In this document: piece by piece, positions 7,280 through 15,107 of the stretch
How the letters are laid out: each line of letters begins with the position of its first letter
Numbering within the stretch: the first letter of the stretch is position 1
DNA from: Prevotellamassilia sp.
Lineage (GTDB): Bacteria > Bacteroidota > Bacteroidia > Bacteroidales > Bacteroidaceae
Direction of reading: 5' to 3'
Assembly (NCBI GenBank): GCA_018383375.1
Contig: JAHAWW010000142.1
Location: 1 to 32,308, forward strand
Length of the DNA stretch: 32,308 nt
Notes under the pieces: generated by a model
What the model was told of the DNA's origin: nothing
Seen by the model: only the letters and a program-made list of their open reading frames with translations
Database searches by the model: none
Program-made: the position numbers and the translations under genes

Positions 7280-9334
7280 TTATTTGATAAGCGCGATGCT
7301 GCGTTTCACAAAGTTGCTCAGGGCTTCGCCGCGCAACAGACCATTTTGCAGCAAGGCAAGGTCGATGAGTTGCGACACGACAGGCTGGGCCTCGGCATAA
7401 TCGGCAAACACCTTGTTGCGACCGGCTTGTTGCTGCTCGATGTCGGCATTACACTGGCGAAGGTCTTCACGCTCTTGGTCGGTAATCTCTTCAGCCTTGC
7501 GGTCTTTTTGGGTCTGCTCGATGGCCGCACGGCGTGCATTGAGTCCCTTGAGCTGGTCGTCGAACGGCTTGAGAGCCTCGGCGGCTTCGGCTTTGAAGCC
7601 CTCGAGAAGCTTAGCCACGAGCGGATGGTCGGCGTTGAGCACGAGGTTGTACATATCAGGCATCTCGCCATAGAAGCCCATACCGGGTTGCAGACGGCTC
7701 ATTTCTTTCATGCGGCGCATGTATTCACTTTGTGTGATGACCACGGGAGCCGACTCCGCACCGAGACGCTCTGTTTCAACGTGGAAGTTGGTCTTTTCGG
7801 CCTTGGGCAGACGGGCTGTGAAGATGGCCGAAAGCGCTTCACGGTCAGTCTCTTCGACAGGCTGCGTGGCAGTCTCGTCTTTGCGGATGAGTCTATCCAC
7901 CACATCGCCGTCGACACGGCTGAAAGTAGATTTCTCCAGCTTCTGCTCGAGCATACCAACGAGCGGAGAGTCGAGCTGTCCGTCGAGCAAGAGCACGCTG
8001 TAGCCTTTGTCTTTGGCTGCCTGTATGTAGCTGTATTGCGCTTCAGGGTCGGAGGCATAGAGATAGACGACGTTGCCGTCTTTGTCGGTCTGCGTGGCCT
8101 TGATGAGGTCGCGATATTCGTCGTAGGTGAAATATTTGCCGTCGACGTCTTTGAACAACGCGTATTTGGAGGCACGGTCGTAGAAGTCCGGCTCTGAGAG
8201 CATACCATAGTGGATGAAGAGTTTGAGGTCGTCCCATTTGGCCTCAAAGTCTTGTCGGTCGGTCTTGAAGATAGATTGAAGACGGTCGCTCACCTTCTTG
8301 GTGATATAGCCCGAAATCTTCTTGACGTTGGCATCGCTCTGCAGGTAGCTGCGGCTGACATTGAGGGGAATGTCGGGCGAGTCGATAACGCCGTGCAGGA
8401 GCGTAAGAAACTCAGGCACAATATTTTCCACCTCGTCTGTCACGAACACCTGATTGCAATAGAGCTGGATTTTGTTGCGATGGATTTCGATGTTGTTTTT
8501 GATGCGAGGGAAGTAGAGCACACCGGTGAGGTGGAAGGGATAGTCCACGTTGAGGTGTATCCAAAAGAGGGGCTCGTCGGCCATAGGATAGAGGTCGCGA
8601 TAAAACTTCTTATAGTCCTCGTCGTTGAGTGTAGACGGTTGGCGTGTCCAGAGCGGATTGGTTTCGCCTATGATATTGTCTTCGTCGGTCTCTTGCTGCT
8701 TGCCGTCTTTCCATTCGGTCTTTTTGCCAAAAGCAATGGGCACGGGCAGGAAGCGGCAATATTTCTTGAGCAGACCTTCGATTTTTGTGTTTTCAAGAAA
8801 CTCTTTGCAGTCTTCGGCAATGTGGAGGACGATGTCGGTGCCTCGGTCGGCCTTGTCGATGTTTTCCATGTCGTAGGCCGGACTGCCATCACACGTCCAG
8901 CACACGGCCTGGGCGTCGTCGCGGTAGCTGCGCGTGCGTATTTCGACCTTGTCGGCCACCATAAACGACGAGTAAAAACCGAGACCGAAGTGGCCGATGA
9001 TGGCATTGGCGTCGTCTTTATATTTTTCAAGAAAATCGGTGGCACCCGAGAAGGCTATCTGATTGATATACTTATCGATTTCTTCGTCTGTCATACCAAT
9101 GCCGCGGTCTGAGATGGTGAGCGTACCGGCATCTTTGTCGATGGCCACTCGGATGGTGAGGTCGCCGAGTTCGCCCTTGAAGTCACCCTTCATGGCATAG
9201 GTTTTGAGCTTCTGGGTGGCGTCTACGGCATTCGAGACAAGTTCGCGGAGGAAGATTTCGTGGTCGCTGTAGAGGAATTTCTTAATGACCGGAAAAATAT
9301 TCTCGGTCGTGATACCAATAGATCCTTTTGACAT
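7280..9334 (-). CDS. htpG: Molecular chaperone HtpG (Hsp90)
   Basis: This 684-residue bacterial Hsp90 is an ATP-driven homodimeric cytoplasmic chaperone. The N-terminal GHKL ATPase carries FLRELVSNAVDATQKL (the ATP-contacting glutamate and asparagine), DRGIGMT and GHFGLGFYSSFMVADKV. The middle domain has PLFWIHLNVDYPFHLTGVLYFP and LNVSRSYLQSD. The C-terminal dimerisation region ends in a basic helix. The start is the ATG at 9334, giving MSKGSIGITTENIF as in relatives; the frame is open further upstream but that extension is not family sequence. It points away from the ABC-F gene, with which it shares an upstream region of about 190 bases. I could not find a confident promoter box for it. Confidence 0.97.
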   Translation of the reverse strand: MSKGSIGITTENIFPVIKKFLYSDHEIFLRELVSNAVDATQKLKTYAMKGDFKGELGDLTIRVAIDKDAGTLTISDRGIGMTDEEIDKYINQIAFSGATDFLEKYKDDANAIIGHFGLGFYSSFMVADKVEIRTRSYRDDAQAVCWTCDGSPAYDMENIDKADRGTDIVLHIAEDCKEFLENTKIEGLLKKYCRFLPVPIAFGKKTEWKDGKQQETDEDNIIGETNPLWTRQPSTLNDEDYKKFYRDLYPMADEPLFWIHLNVDYPFHLTGVLYFPRIKNNIEIHRNKIQLYCNQVFVTDEVENIVPEFLTLLHGVIDSPDIPLNVSRSYLQSDANVKKISGYITKKVSDRLQSIFKTDRQDFEAKWDDLKLFIHYGMLSEPDFYDRASKYALFKDVDGKYFTYDEYRDLIKATQTDKDGNVVYLYASDPEAQYSYIQAAKDKGYSVLLLDGQLDSPLVGMLEQKLEKSTFSRVDGDVVDRLIRKDETATQPVEETDREALSAIFTARLPKAEKTNFHVETERLGAESAPVVITQSEYMRRMKEMSRLQPGMGFYGEMPDMYNLVLNADHPLVAKLLEGFKAEAAEALKPFDDQLKGLNARRAAIEQTQKDRKAEEITDQEREDLRQCNADIEQQQAGRNKVFADYAEAQPVVSQLIDLALLQNGLLRGEALSNFVKRSIALIK

Positions 9335-9440
9335 AATATCTGTGTGTTTGATGGTTTTCAAAAATTCGCCTTTAATTAATGCAAAATGCGTGCCAAATGT
9401 GCGTTCCTCGCCCACGTCGGCTCACACGAGGCACTGAATG

Positions 9441-9471
9441 TTGCCCAATTGCCCGATTTTTAGTATTTTTG
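9441..9471 (+). promoter_or_regulatory. Bacteroidetes-type promoter of the ABC-F gene
   Basis: TTGC at 9441-9444, a 19-base spacer and TATTTTTG at 9464-9471 match the TTTG-N19-TAnnTTTG pattern of the main Bacteroidetes sigma factor (-7 box perfect, -33 box partial). The ABC-F ATG lies 58 bases beyond the -7 box. Confidence 0.7.
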
Positions 9472-9528
9472 CGCGGCCTTAGGGGCTAAGCCTCAGGCTT
9501 GAAACCGCAAACAACACTCCTATTATAT

Positions 9529-11148
9529 ATGATATCAGTCACCAATCTCGCCATTCAGTTTGGCAAACGCATTCTCTACCAAGACGTCAACCTCAAGTTT
9601 ACAAACGGCAACATCTACGGCATCATCGGTGCCAACGGTGCGGGTAAGTCCACCCTGCTCCGTGCCATCTCGGGCGAACTCGAGCCCACCAAAGGCAGCA
9701 TCGAAATGGGTCCGGGCGAGCGTCTGTCGGTGTTGAGTCAGGACCACTTTAAGTTTGACGAATGCACCGTGCTCGACACCGTGTTAATGGGGCACACCGT
9801 GATGTGGCAACTCATGCAAGAGCGCAACGAACTCTATTCAAAAACTGAATTTACCGACGAAGACGGCATCCGTGTGGCTGAACTGGAAGACAAATTTGCC
9901 AGCATCGGCGGCTATACGGCCGAAAACGAAGCCGCCACACTGCTCAGCGGCCTCGGCATCAAAGAGGCGCTCCACGGCAAACTCATGGGCGAGCTCTCCG
10001 GTAAGCAAAAAGTGCGCGTCATGCTGGCACAAGCACTCTTCGGCGAACCCGACAACTTGCTGCTCGACGAGCCCACCAACGACCTTGACCTCGAAACGGT
10101 CGAGTGGCTTGAAGAATATCTCGGAAACTTTGAGCACACGGTGCTCGTGGTGAGCCACGACCGCCACTTCCTCGACCAAGTCTGCACCCATACGGTCGAC
10201 ATCGACTTCGGCAAGGTGACACTCTTCTCGGGCAACTACTCGTTCTGGTATCAATCTTCACAACTCGCCCTGCGACAGGCTCAAAACCAGCGACAAAAGG
10301 CCGAAGAGAAACGCAAGGAGCTTGAGGAGTTCATTCGCCGCTTCTCGGCCAACGTGGCTAAGAGCAAACAGACCACCAGCCGCAAGAAGATGCTCGAAAA
10401 ACTCAACGTCGAGGAAATCAAACCCTCCACGCGCAAATATCCCGGCATCATCTTCCAGATGGACCGCGAACCCGGCAACCAAATCCTTGAAGTGCACGAC
10501 CTCAAGGCCGTGACCGAAGACGGCACCGTCTTGTTCGACAACCTCAACTTCACCGTCGAAAAAGACGAAAAGGTGGTATTCCTCAGCCATGACCCACGCG
10601 CCATGACAGCCCTCTTCGAAATTATCAACGGCAACGCTCAGCCAGCAGCCGGAAACTTCAAGTGGGGCGTCACCATCACCACCGCCTACCTGCCTCTCGA
10701 CAACACCGATTTCTTCAACACCGACTACAACATGCTCGATTGGCTCAGCCAATACGGCGAGGGCAACGACGTCTATTTCAAAGCCTTCCTCGGACGAATG
10801 CTCTTCAAAGAAGAAGACATCCTCAAAAAGGTGAGCGTGCTATCGGGTGGCGAAAAAATGCGCTGTATGATTGCACGCATGCAACTGCGAGGCGCCAACT
10901 GTCTCATTCTCGACACGCCCACCAACCACCTCGACATGGAGAGCATCCAGGCTTTCAACAACAACCTCAAACTGTTCAAGGGCAACATCCTCTTTGCCAG
11001 TCACGACCATGAGTTTATCAACACCATCGCCAACCGCATCATCGAACTCACACCACGCGGCACCATCGACAAACTCATGAACTACGAAGACTATATCCAC
11101 GACGAGAAAATCAAGGCTCTAAAGGCCGAACTCTATGGCGAGGCTTGA
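9529..11148 (+). CDS. ABC-F family ATPase, YbiT-like, with degenerate second ATPase site
   Basis: This 539-residue soluble protein has two ABC domains and no membrane segments, so it is a ribosome-associated ABC-F factor rather than a transporter. Domain 1 has Walker A GANGAGKST, signature LSGKQ and LLLDEPTNDLD. The linker EEFIRRFSANVAKSKQ is typical of the subfamily. Domain 2 keeps LSGGEK, but its Walker A position reads LSHDPRAMTAL, without the lysine, and its Walker B reads LILDTPTNHLD, with threonine for the catalytic glutamate. I recall the same changes in Bacteroides relatives, so this is probably a lineage feature. The start is the ATG at 9529, giving MISVTNLAIQFG; a longer frame begins upstream but overlaps the promoter. 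Confidence 0.93.
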   Translation: MISVTNLAIQFGKRILYQDVNLKFTNGNIYGIIGANGAGKSTLLRAISGELEPTKGSIEMGPGERLSVLSQDHFKFDECTVLDTVLMGHTVMWQLMQERNELYSKTEFTDEDGIRVAELEDKFASIGGYTAENEAATLLSGLGIKEALHGKLMGELSGKQKVRVMLAQALFGEPDNLLLDEPTNDLDLETVEWLEEYLGNFEHTVLVVSHDRHFLDQVCTHTVDIDFGKVTLFSGNYSFWYQSSQLALRQAQNQRQKAEEKRKELEEFIRRFSANVAKSKQTTSRKKMLEKLNVEEIKPSTRKYPGIIFQMDREPGNQILEVHDLKAVTEDGTVLFDNLNFTVEKDEKVVFLSHDPRAMTALFEIINGNAQPAAGNFKWGVTITTAYLPLDNTDFFNTDYNMLDWLSQYGEGNDVYFKAFLGRMLFKEEDILKKVSVLSGGEKMRCMIARMQLRGANCLILDTPTNHLDMESIQAFNNNLKLFKGNILFASHDHEFINTIANRIIELTPRGTIDKLMNYEDYIHDEKIKALKAELYGEA

Positions 11149-11149
11149 T

Positions 11150-11165
11150 TGGCACGCTATTTGCA
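11150..11165 (+). promoter_or_regulatory. Sigma-54 (RpoN) type promoter before grpE-dnaJ
   Basis: TGGCACG (11150-11156), four bases, then TTGCA (11161-11165) match the sigma-54 consensus TGGCACG-N4-TTGCA exactly, with the required ten bases between the GG and GC pairs. It begins two bases after the ABC-F stop and lies 39 bases before the grpE ATG, which would put the transcript start near 11176. Confidence 0.65.
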
Positions 11166-11203
11166 CTAATTATTGCCGTAATAAAGCCTAACACTCTCAA
11201 GAC

Positions 11204-11809
11204 ATGACAAACGACAAAGAAAAAGAAAATCAAAACAAACTGAGCGAAGAGGCCACCGCCGAAAAACAGGCCCCAACGCCCGATACAGAGACTCCCAACC
11301 AAGAGAATGCTGAGGAGACAGAAGCCCCCGCCGAACCGGAGGCCGAAAAAACCGACGCAGAAAAACTCGAAGAGGCTGAAGCCGAAATTGCTTCGCTCAA
11401 AGACCAACTGCTCCGCAAGGCTGCCGAGTTTGAAAACTTCCGCAAGCGCACCATCAAGGAGAAGACCGAGCTCATCCTCAACGGCGGACGCCGCGTGATT
11501 GAGGCTCTCCTTCCCGTGCTCGACGACCTCGAACGAGCCCAAGACAACATGGGTAAGGCCACCGACGTGGAAGCGCTCAAAGAGGGCGTGGACCTCATCC
11601 TCACTAAACTCGACAAAACGCTCAGCGGTCAGGGACTGAAAAAAATAGACACCACCGATGCACTCTTCGACACCGACTTCCACGAGGCCATCGCTATGGT
11701 GCCTGCCGCTGACGACAGCCAAAAAGGCAAAGTCATCGACTGTGTGCAAAGCGGCTATATGCTCGGCGAAACGGTCATCCGTCACGCCAAGGTAGCCGTG
11801 GGACAATGA
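11204..11809 (+). CDS. grpE: Nucleotide exchange factor GrpE
   Basis: This 201-residue protein is the ADP-release factor for DnaK. Residues ~1-60 are a low-complexity acidic segment rich in E, A, T and P, as is common in Bacteroidetes GrpE. A long coiled coil follows (EEAEAEIASLKDQLLRKAAE), continuing into FENFRKRTIKEK. The C-terminal beta domain contains FDTDFHEAIAMVPAADD and VIDCVQSGYMLGETVIRHAKV, the family signature (in two adjoining blocks). It is followed by dnaJ after 51 bases, forming a classic grpE-dnaJ pair; dnaK is not in the window. A sigma-54 type promoter lies just upstream, which would make expression depend on an enhancer-binding activator. Confidence 0.97.
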   Translation: MTNDKEKENQNKLSEEATAEKQAPTPDTETPNQENAEETEAPAEPEAEKTDAEKLEEAEAEIASLKDQLLRKAAEFENFRKRTIKEKTELILNGGRRVIEALLPVLDDLERAQDNMGKATDVEALKEGVDLILTKLDKTLSGQGLKKIDTTDALFDTDFHEAIAMVPAADDSQKGKVIDCVQSGYMLGETVIRHAKVAVGQ

Positions 11810-11860
11810 CATCTTTGATGGCTGAAACGGCGACGCTAATCCGAAAGAAAGGAAAACATT

Positions 11861-13009
11861 ATGGCTGAAGAAAAAGACTATTACAAGATACTCGGCGTGG
11901 AAAAGACGGCCTCGGCCGACGAGATTAAACGCGCCTACAAGAAGGTGGCCATCAAATACCACCCCGACCGCAACCCCGGCAATAAAGAGGCCGAAGAGAA
12001 ATTCAAGGAGGCCGCCGAAGCCTATGAAGTATTGCGCGACCCCGAAAAGCGTCAGCGCTACGACCAGTTTGGCGCAGCCGGCGTGAATGGTGCAGGCGGA
12101 TTTGGCGGCTTTGGTGCCGGAGGCATGGACATCAACGACATCTTCTCGCACTTCGGTGACATCTTCGGCGATATGGGCTTCGGTTTCGGAGGCGGTAGCC
12201 GACGCGGCGGCCGACCCAAATTCCGCGGCGGCGACCTACGAATGAAAATCCGCCTCAACCTCCAAGAGGTGGCGAGTGGCGTGACCAAGAAATTCAAAGT
12301 GCACAAAAACGTGACGTGCCCCGAGTGTCAAGGCTCAGGTTGCGAAAAAGGTCACGACCCCGAAACCTGCCCCAACTGCAACGGCACGGGCTATGTGCTC
12401 CGCAGCCAGCGCAGCATGTTTGGCATGATGCAGAGCCAAGAGCCCTGCCCCAACTGTCACGGTGAAGGCGTCATCGTGAAACACAAATGCGCCCACTGTC
12501 ACGGCGAAGGCATCATCGAGGGTGACGAAATTGTCGAAATCACCATTCCCGCCGGCGTCGAATCCGGTATGGTGCTCAATGTCCGCGGCAAAGGCCATGC
12601 CGCCCGTCGTGGCGGTGTGCCCGGCGACATTCAGGTGCTCATTGATGAGGAGCCCAATAAGGACTTCATCCGCGACGGTAGTGACCTCATCTACAACCTG
12701 CTGCTCACCGTGCCTCAAGCGTGTCTGGGCGACTCGGTAGAGATACCCACCATCGACGGCAAGGCCCGCATCAAAATCACTCCCGGCACCCAGCCTGGCA
12801 CAGCCCTGCGTCTGCGTGGCAAGGGTCTGCCCGATGTCAATGGATATGGTAAAGGCGACATCGTGGTCAACATCAGCATCTACATCCCCGAGACGCTGAA
12901 CAGTCAAGACCGCAAGGCGATGGAACAACTCGCCCAAAGCGACCACATCCGTCCCGACCAAAAGGTCAAGGAAAGCATCTTCCGCAAATTCCGCAACTAT
13001 TTCAGCTGA
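11861..13009 (+). CDS. dnaJ: Co-chaperone DnaJ (Hsp40)
   Basis: This 382-residue type I J-protein delivers clients to DnaK and stimulates its ATPase. The J domain (residues ~5-70) has the HPD motif in KYHPDRNPGN. A Gly/Phe-rich segment spans ~73-115. The zinc-binding region (~150-225) has all four CxxCxGxG repeats: CPECQGSG, CPNCNGTG, CPNCHGEG and CAHCHGEG. C-terminal client-binding domains follow, ending in FRKFRNYFS. The length is normal and the ATG start gives MAEEKDYYKILGVEK. It is cotranscribed with grpE judging by the 51-base gap. Confidence 0.98.
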   Translation: MAEEKDYYKILGVEKTASADEIKRAYKKVAIKYHPDRNPGNKEAEEKFKEAAEAYEVLRDPEKRQRYDQFGAAGVNGAGGFGGFGAGGMDINDIFSHFGDIFGDMGFGFGGGSRRGGRPKFRGGDLRMKIRLNLQEVASGVTKKFKVHKNVTCPECQGSGCEKGHDPETCPNCNGTGYVLRSQRSMFGMMQSQEPCPNCHGEGVIVKHKCAHCHGEGIIEGDEIVEITIPAGVESGMVLNVRGKGHAARRGGVPGDIQVLIDEEPNKDFIRDGSDLIYNLLLTVPQACLGDSVEIPTIDGKARIKITPGTQPGTALRLRGKGLPDVNGYGKGDIVVNISIYIPETLNSQDRKAMEQLAQSDHIRPDQKVKESIFRKFRNYFS

Positions 13010-13096
13010 CAGCCTCACTGACCCACAGACGCGGCCTTAAGGGAGTGAATGCGAAATAGAATACAATGTGACTTTAGCCCCTCAAGGGCACAATAA

Positions 13097-13124
13097 ATAA
13101 CCCAGGTCGTCAGGCCTGGGTTAT
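13097..13124. terminator. Hairpin with conserved loop after dnaJ
   Basis: ATAACCCAGG (13097-13106) pairs with CCTGGGTTAT (13115-13124) around the loop TCGTCAGG. There is no T-run after it, so termination is uncertain. The core (13101-13122) matches the hairpin behind dnaN, read on the other strand, at 19 of 22 positions. Nothing else recognisable was found in the 285-base dnaJ-folC gap, apart from a loose inverted pair, GGGAGTGAATG near 13040 and CATTCCGACTCCC near 13162. Confidence 0.55.
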
Positions 13125-13294
13125 GCATTATGTCTCATCTCGCCGCTCGGCCTTATGGCCATTCCGACTCCCTCCGTTCAATTATTGTCTGCACATCACC
13201 TACACGCCATTGCCTCTGCCACATCTTGTCTATGTGACACACGAGGCCGCAGCGCCTCAACACAATTTTTGACTCAAAAAAAGTTTTGACGCTA

Positions 13295-14635
13295 ATGACT
13301 TATTCTGAAGCTATTCAATATCTCTACGACCTTGCGCCAATGTTTCAGCAGGTGGGCAGCAAGGGCTACAAAACCGGACTGGACAACACGCTTGCCCTCG
13401 ACGCTCATTTTCATCACCCACACAGCGCCTATCGCACCATTCACATTGCCGGCACCAACGGTAAGGGTTCGACCGCACACAGTCTGGCGGCCGTGCTGCA
13501 ACGGCTCGGCTTGAAGGTGGGGCTTTACACTTCGCCTCACCTGATAGACTTCAGGGAGCGCATCAGGGTGAACGGCGAAATGATACCGGCCGACTATGTG
13601 GCCCAATTTGTAGAGACCGAGCGCCACTTTTTCGCACCGCTTCAACCCTCTTTTTTTGAAATCACCACAGCCCTCGCCTTCAAGTATTTCGCCGATGCCG
13701 GCGTAGACGTTGCCGTGATTGAGGTTGGGCTCGGCGGACGCTTGGACTGCACCAACATCATCACGCCCTGTCTGAGCATCGTCACCAACATCAGCCTTGA
13801 CCACACCGCCCTGCTCGGCGACTCGCTCGAGGCCATAGCCCACGAAAAAGCCGGCATCTTCAAGAGCGGCATTCCGGCACTTGTCGGCGAAGCCACTGAA
13901 GAGACGCGAAAGGTCTTCAGAGAGCAGGCTGACACGGTGGGATGCCCACTTACTTTTGCCGAAGACCAAACAGAGGTGTTGAGTCATCAACCCACGGCCG
14001 ATGGCCGCGTGACCTACGACACACGCCACTATAATCGGCTCACGGCTGACCTTGCCGGCGACTGTCAGCCACACAACATGAACACCGTGCTCCATGCCCT
14101 GCAATTGCTTGAAGCCGAAGGTCTTTTTGCCGACCACGCCACCATGCAACGGGCCGCCGCCGAGGCTTTGCCTCAAGTGTGTGCGCTCACCGGCTTGATG
14201 GGGCGCTGGCAGACGTTGAAGCAATCGCCAATGGTGGTCTGCGACACCGGACATAACCCCGGCGGCTGGGAATATCTGGGGCGCCGACTGAACAATCTGG
14301 CGTGTGACAAACTGCACATCGTCTTTGGTATGGCGGCCGACAAAGATATTTCCACCGTGCTGAGCGCACTGCCCACACGGGCTGTCTATTATTTCACTCA
14401 AGCCTCCGTCCGTCGGGCTATGCCTGCTGATGAACTTCAAACTCTTGCCGCCGGCTTTGCGCTCTCGGGCCAAGCCTATGCCAACGTCGCCACTGCCTAT
14501 GAGGCTGCTCTCAAGGCCGCCGAGCCGACCGACTTTATCTTTGTGGGCGGCAGCAGTTTTATCGTGGCCGACCTCTTGACGATGTGGCAACAAAACGGTT
14601 GGCCCGGCGCCGAACTATCACCCCAAACGTCTTAA
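13295..14635 (+). CDS. folC: Bifunctional dihydrofolate / folylpolyglutamate synthase
   Basis: This 446-residue Mur-ligase-family enzyme joins glutamate to dihydropteroate and then extends the tetrahydrofolate polyglutamate chain, using ATP. The P-loop is AGTNGKGSTAHS, followed by GLYTSPHLIDFRERIRVNG. The metal and carbamylated-lysine region is NISLDHTALLGDSLEAIAHEKAGIFK (quoted in part: LDHTALLG and HEKAGIFK). The C-terminal domain has VVCDTGHNPGGWEY. The length is normal. The ATG at 13295 gives MTYSEAIQYLYD and is preferred over a TTG three codons upstream. It stands alone between a 285-base gap and the convergent pepD operon; composite element B starts 27 bases after its stop. Confidence 0.96.
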   Translation: MTYSEAIQYLYDLAPMFQQVGSKGYKTGLDNTLALDAHFHHPHSAYRTIHIAGTNGKGSTAHSLAAVLQRLGLKVGLYTSPHLIDFRERIRVNGEMIPADYVAQFVETERHFFAPLQPSFFEITTALAFKYFADAGVDVAVIEVGLGGRLDCTNIITPCLSIVTNISLDHTALLGDSLEAIAHEKAGIFKSGIPALVGEATEETRKVFREQADTVGCPLTFAEDQTEVLSHQPTADGRVTYDTRHYNRLTADLAGDCQPHNMNTVLHALQLLEAEGLFADHATMQRAAAEALPQVCALTGLMGRWQTLKQSPMVVCDTGHNPGGWEYLGRRLNNLACDKLHIVFGMAADKDISTVLSALPTRAVYYFTQASVRRAMPADELQTLAAGFALSGQAYANVATAYEAALKAAEPTDFIFVGGSSFIVADLLTMWQQNGWPGAELSPQTS

Positions 14636-14661
14636 ACTCATTCCGTCTCTGCCCTTGCGGC

Positions 14662-14818
14662 AGTTTTGTCTTTTTCTTTTCGACAGAGATGCTTTATCTT
14701 TGAACAAAGAGATAATAGAGAGACCCTTTTTGAGGGTCTCTTTTTCATTTTCAAGCGTTTACGGAAATAGGGAGAGAAAAAACCGGCCTTATCGCAGGGA
14801 AATCTGTCCTTATGACAG
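14662..14818 (+). repeat. Composite intergenic element, copy B (behind folC)
   Basis: AGTTTTGTCTTTTT (14662-14675) is identical to the start of copy C. TATCTTTG (14695-14702), a perfect Bacteroidetes -7 sequence, begins 26 bases after the TTTG. Then come a terminator hairpin (14718-14745), AATAGGGAGAG (14766-14776), GGCCTTAT (14785) and, 19 bases on, CTGTCCTTATGACAG (14804-14818). The start lies 27 bases after the folC stop; copy C starts 28 bases after dnaA. Confidence 0.85.
14718..14745 (+). terminator. folC terminator hairpin (in element B)
   Basis: GAGAGACCCT (14718-14727) pairs with AGGGTCTCTT (14733-14742) around a short T-rich loop, followed by a run of T. It lies about 85 bases after the folC stop. 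Confidence 0.85.
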
Positions 14819-15035
14819 GGCGTGCAAAGTCTAAGCTGATGACGAAAAGGCCGTTTGAGGGATGAAAAGAGCCTCAACCGGCCTATTTGAAAAAGCGTTT
14901 ATGGCTTTTTCAAAACAATTTTGTCACTATCGACCCTATCTAATAAACATTTCGCCGCCCCGGGATGTGGACGGTTTAAGGGCCAAAAGACCCGTGGGAT
15001 GAGGCCATGACTTGGAGCACAAACGGCATTGTCTG
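14819..15035. other. Intergenic stretch between convergent folC and pepD
   Basis: No gene is supported here. One AT-rich hairpin is present (TTTGAAAAAGC at 14886-14896 pairing with GCTTTTTCAAA at 14904-14914). Otherwise nothing recognisable was seen. Confidence 0.5.
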
Positions 15036-15082
15036 AAAAACAAACAGCCCCCGACGCCGGACTAACATTCGGCATCGGAGGC
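15036..15082 (-). terminator. pepD terminator
   Basis: On the minus strand GCCTCCGATGCCG pairs over 13 positions (two wobbles) with CGGCGTCGGGGGC, followed by TGTTTGTTTTT. It begins about 25 bases after the pepD stop. Confidence 0.85.
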
Positions 15083-15107
15083 TTCTTATCGTTGTTTCTC
15101 AAAAGAG

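Noticed and set aside
9335..9415. N-terminal extension of HtpG by 27 codons
   Set aside because: HtpG proteins begin close to the GxIGxTTENIF motif, which the ATG at 9334 provides directly.
13292..14593. A 433-codon open frame on the minus strand across folC
   Set aside because: It mirrors folC, has no family motifs and no ORF-like composition of its own; long antisense frames are expected at this GC content.
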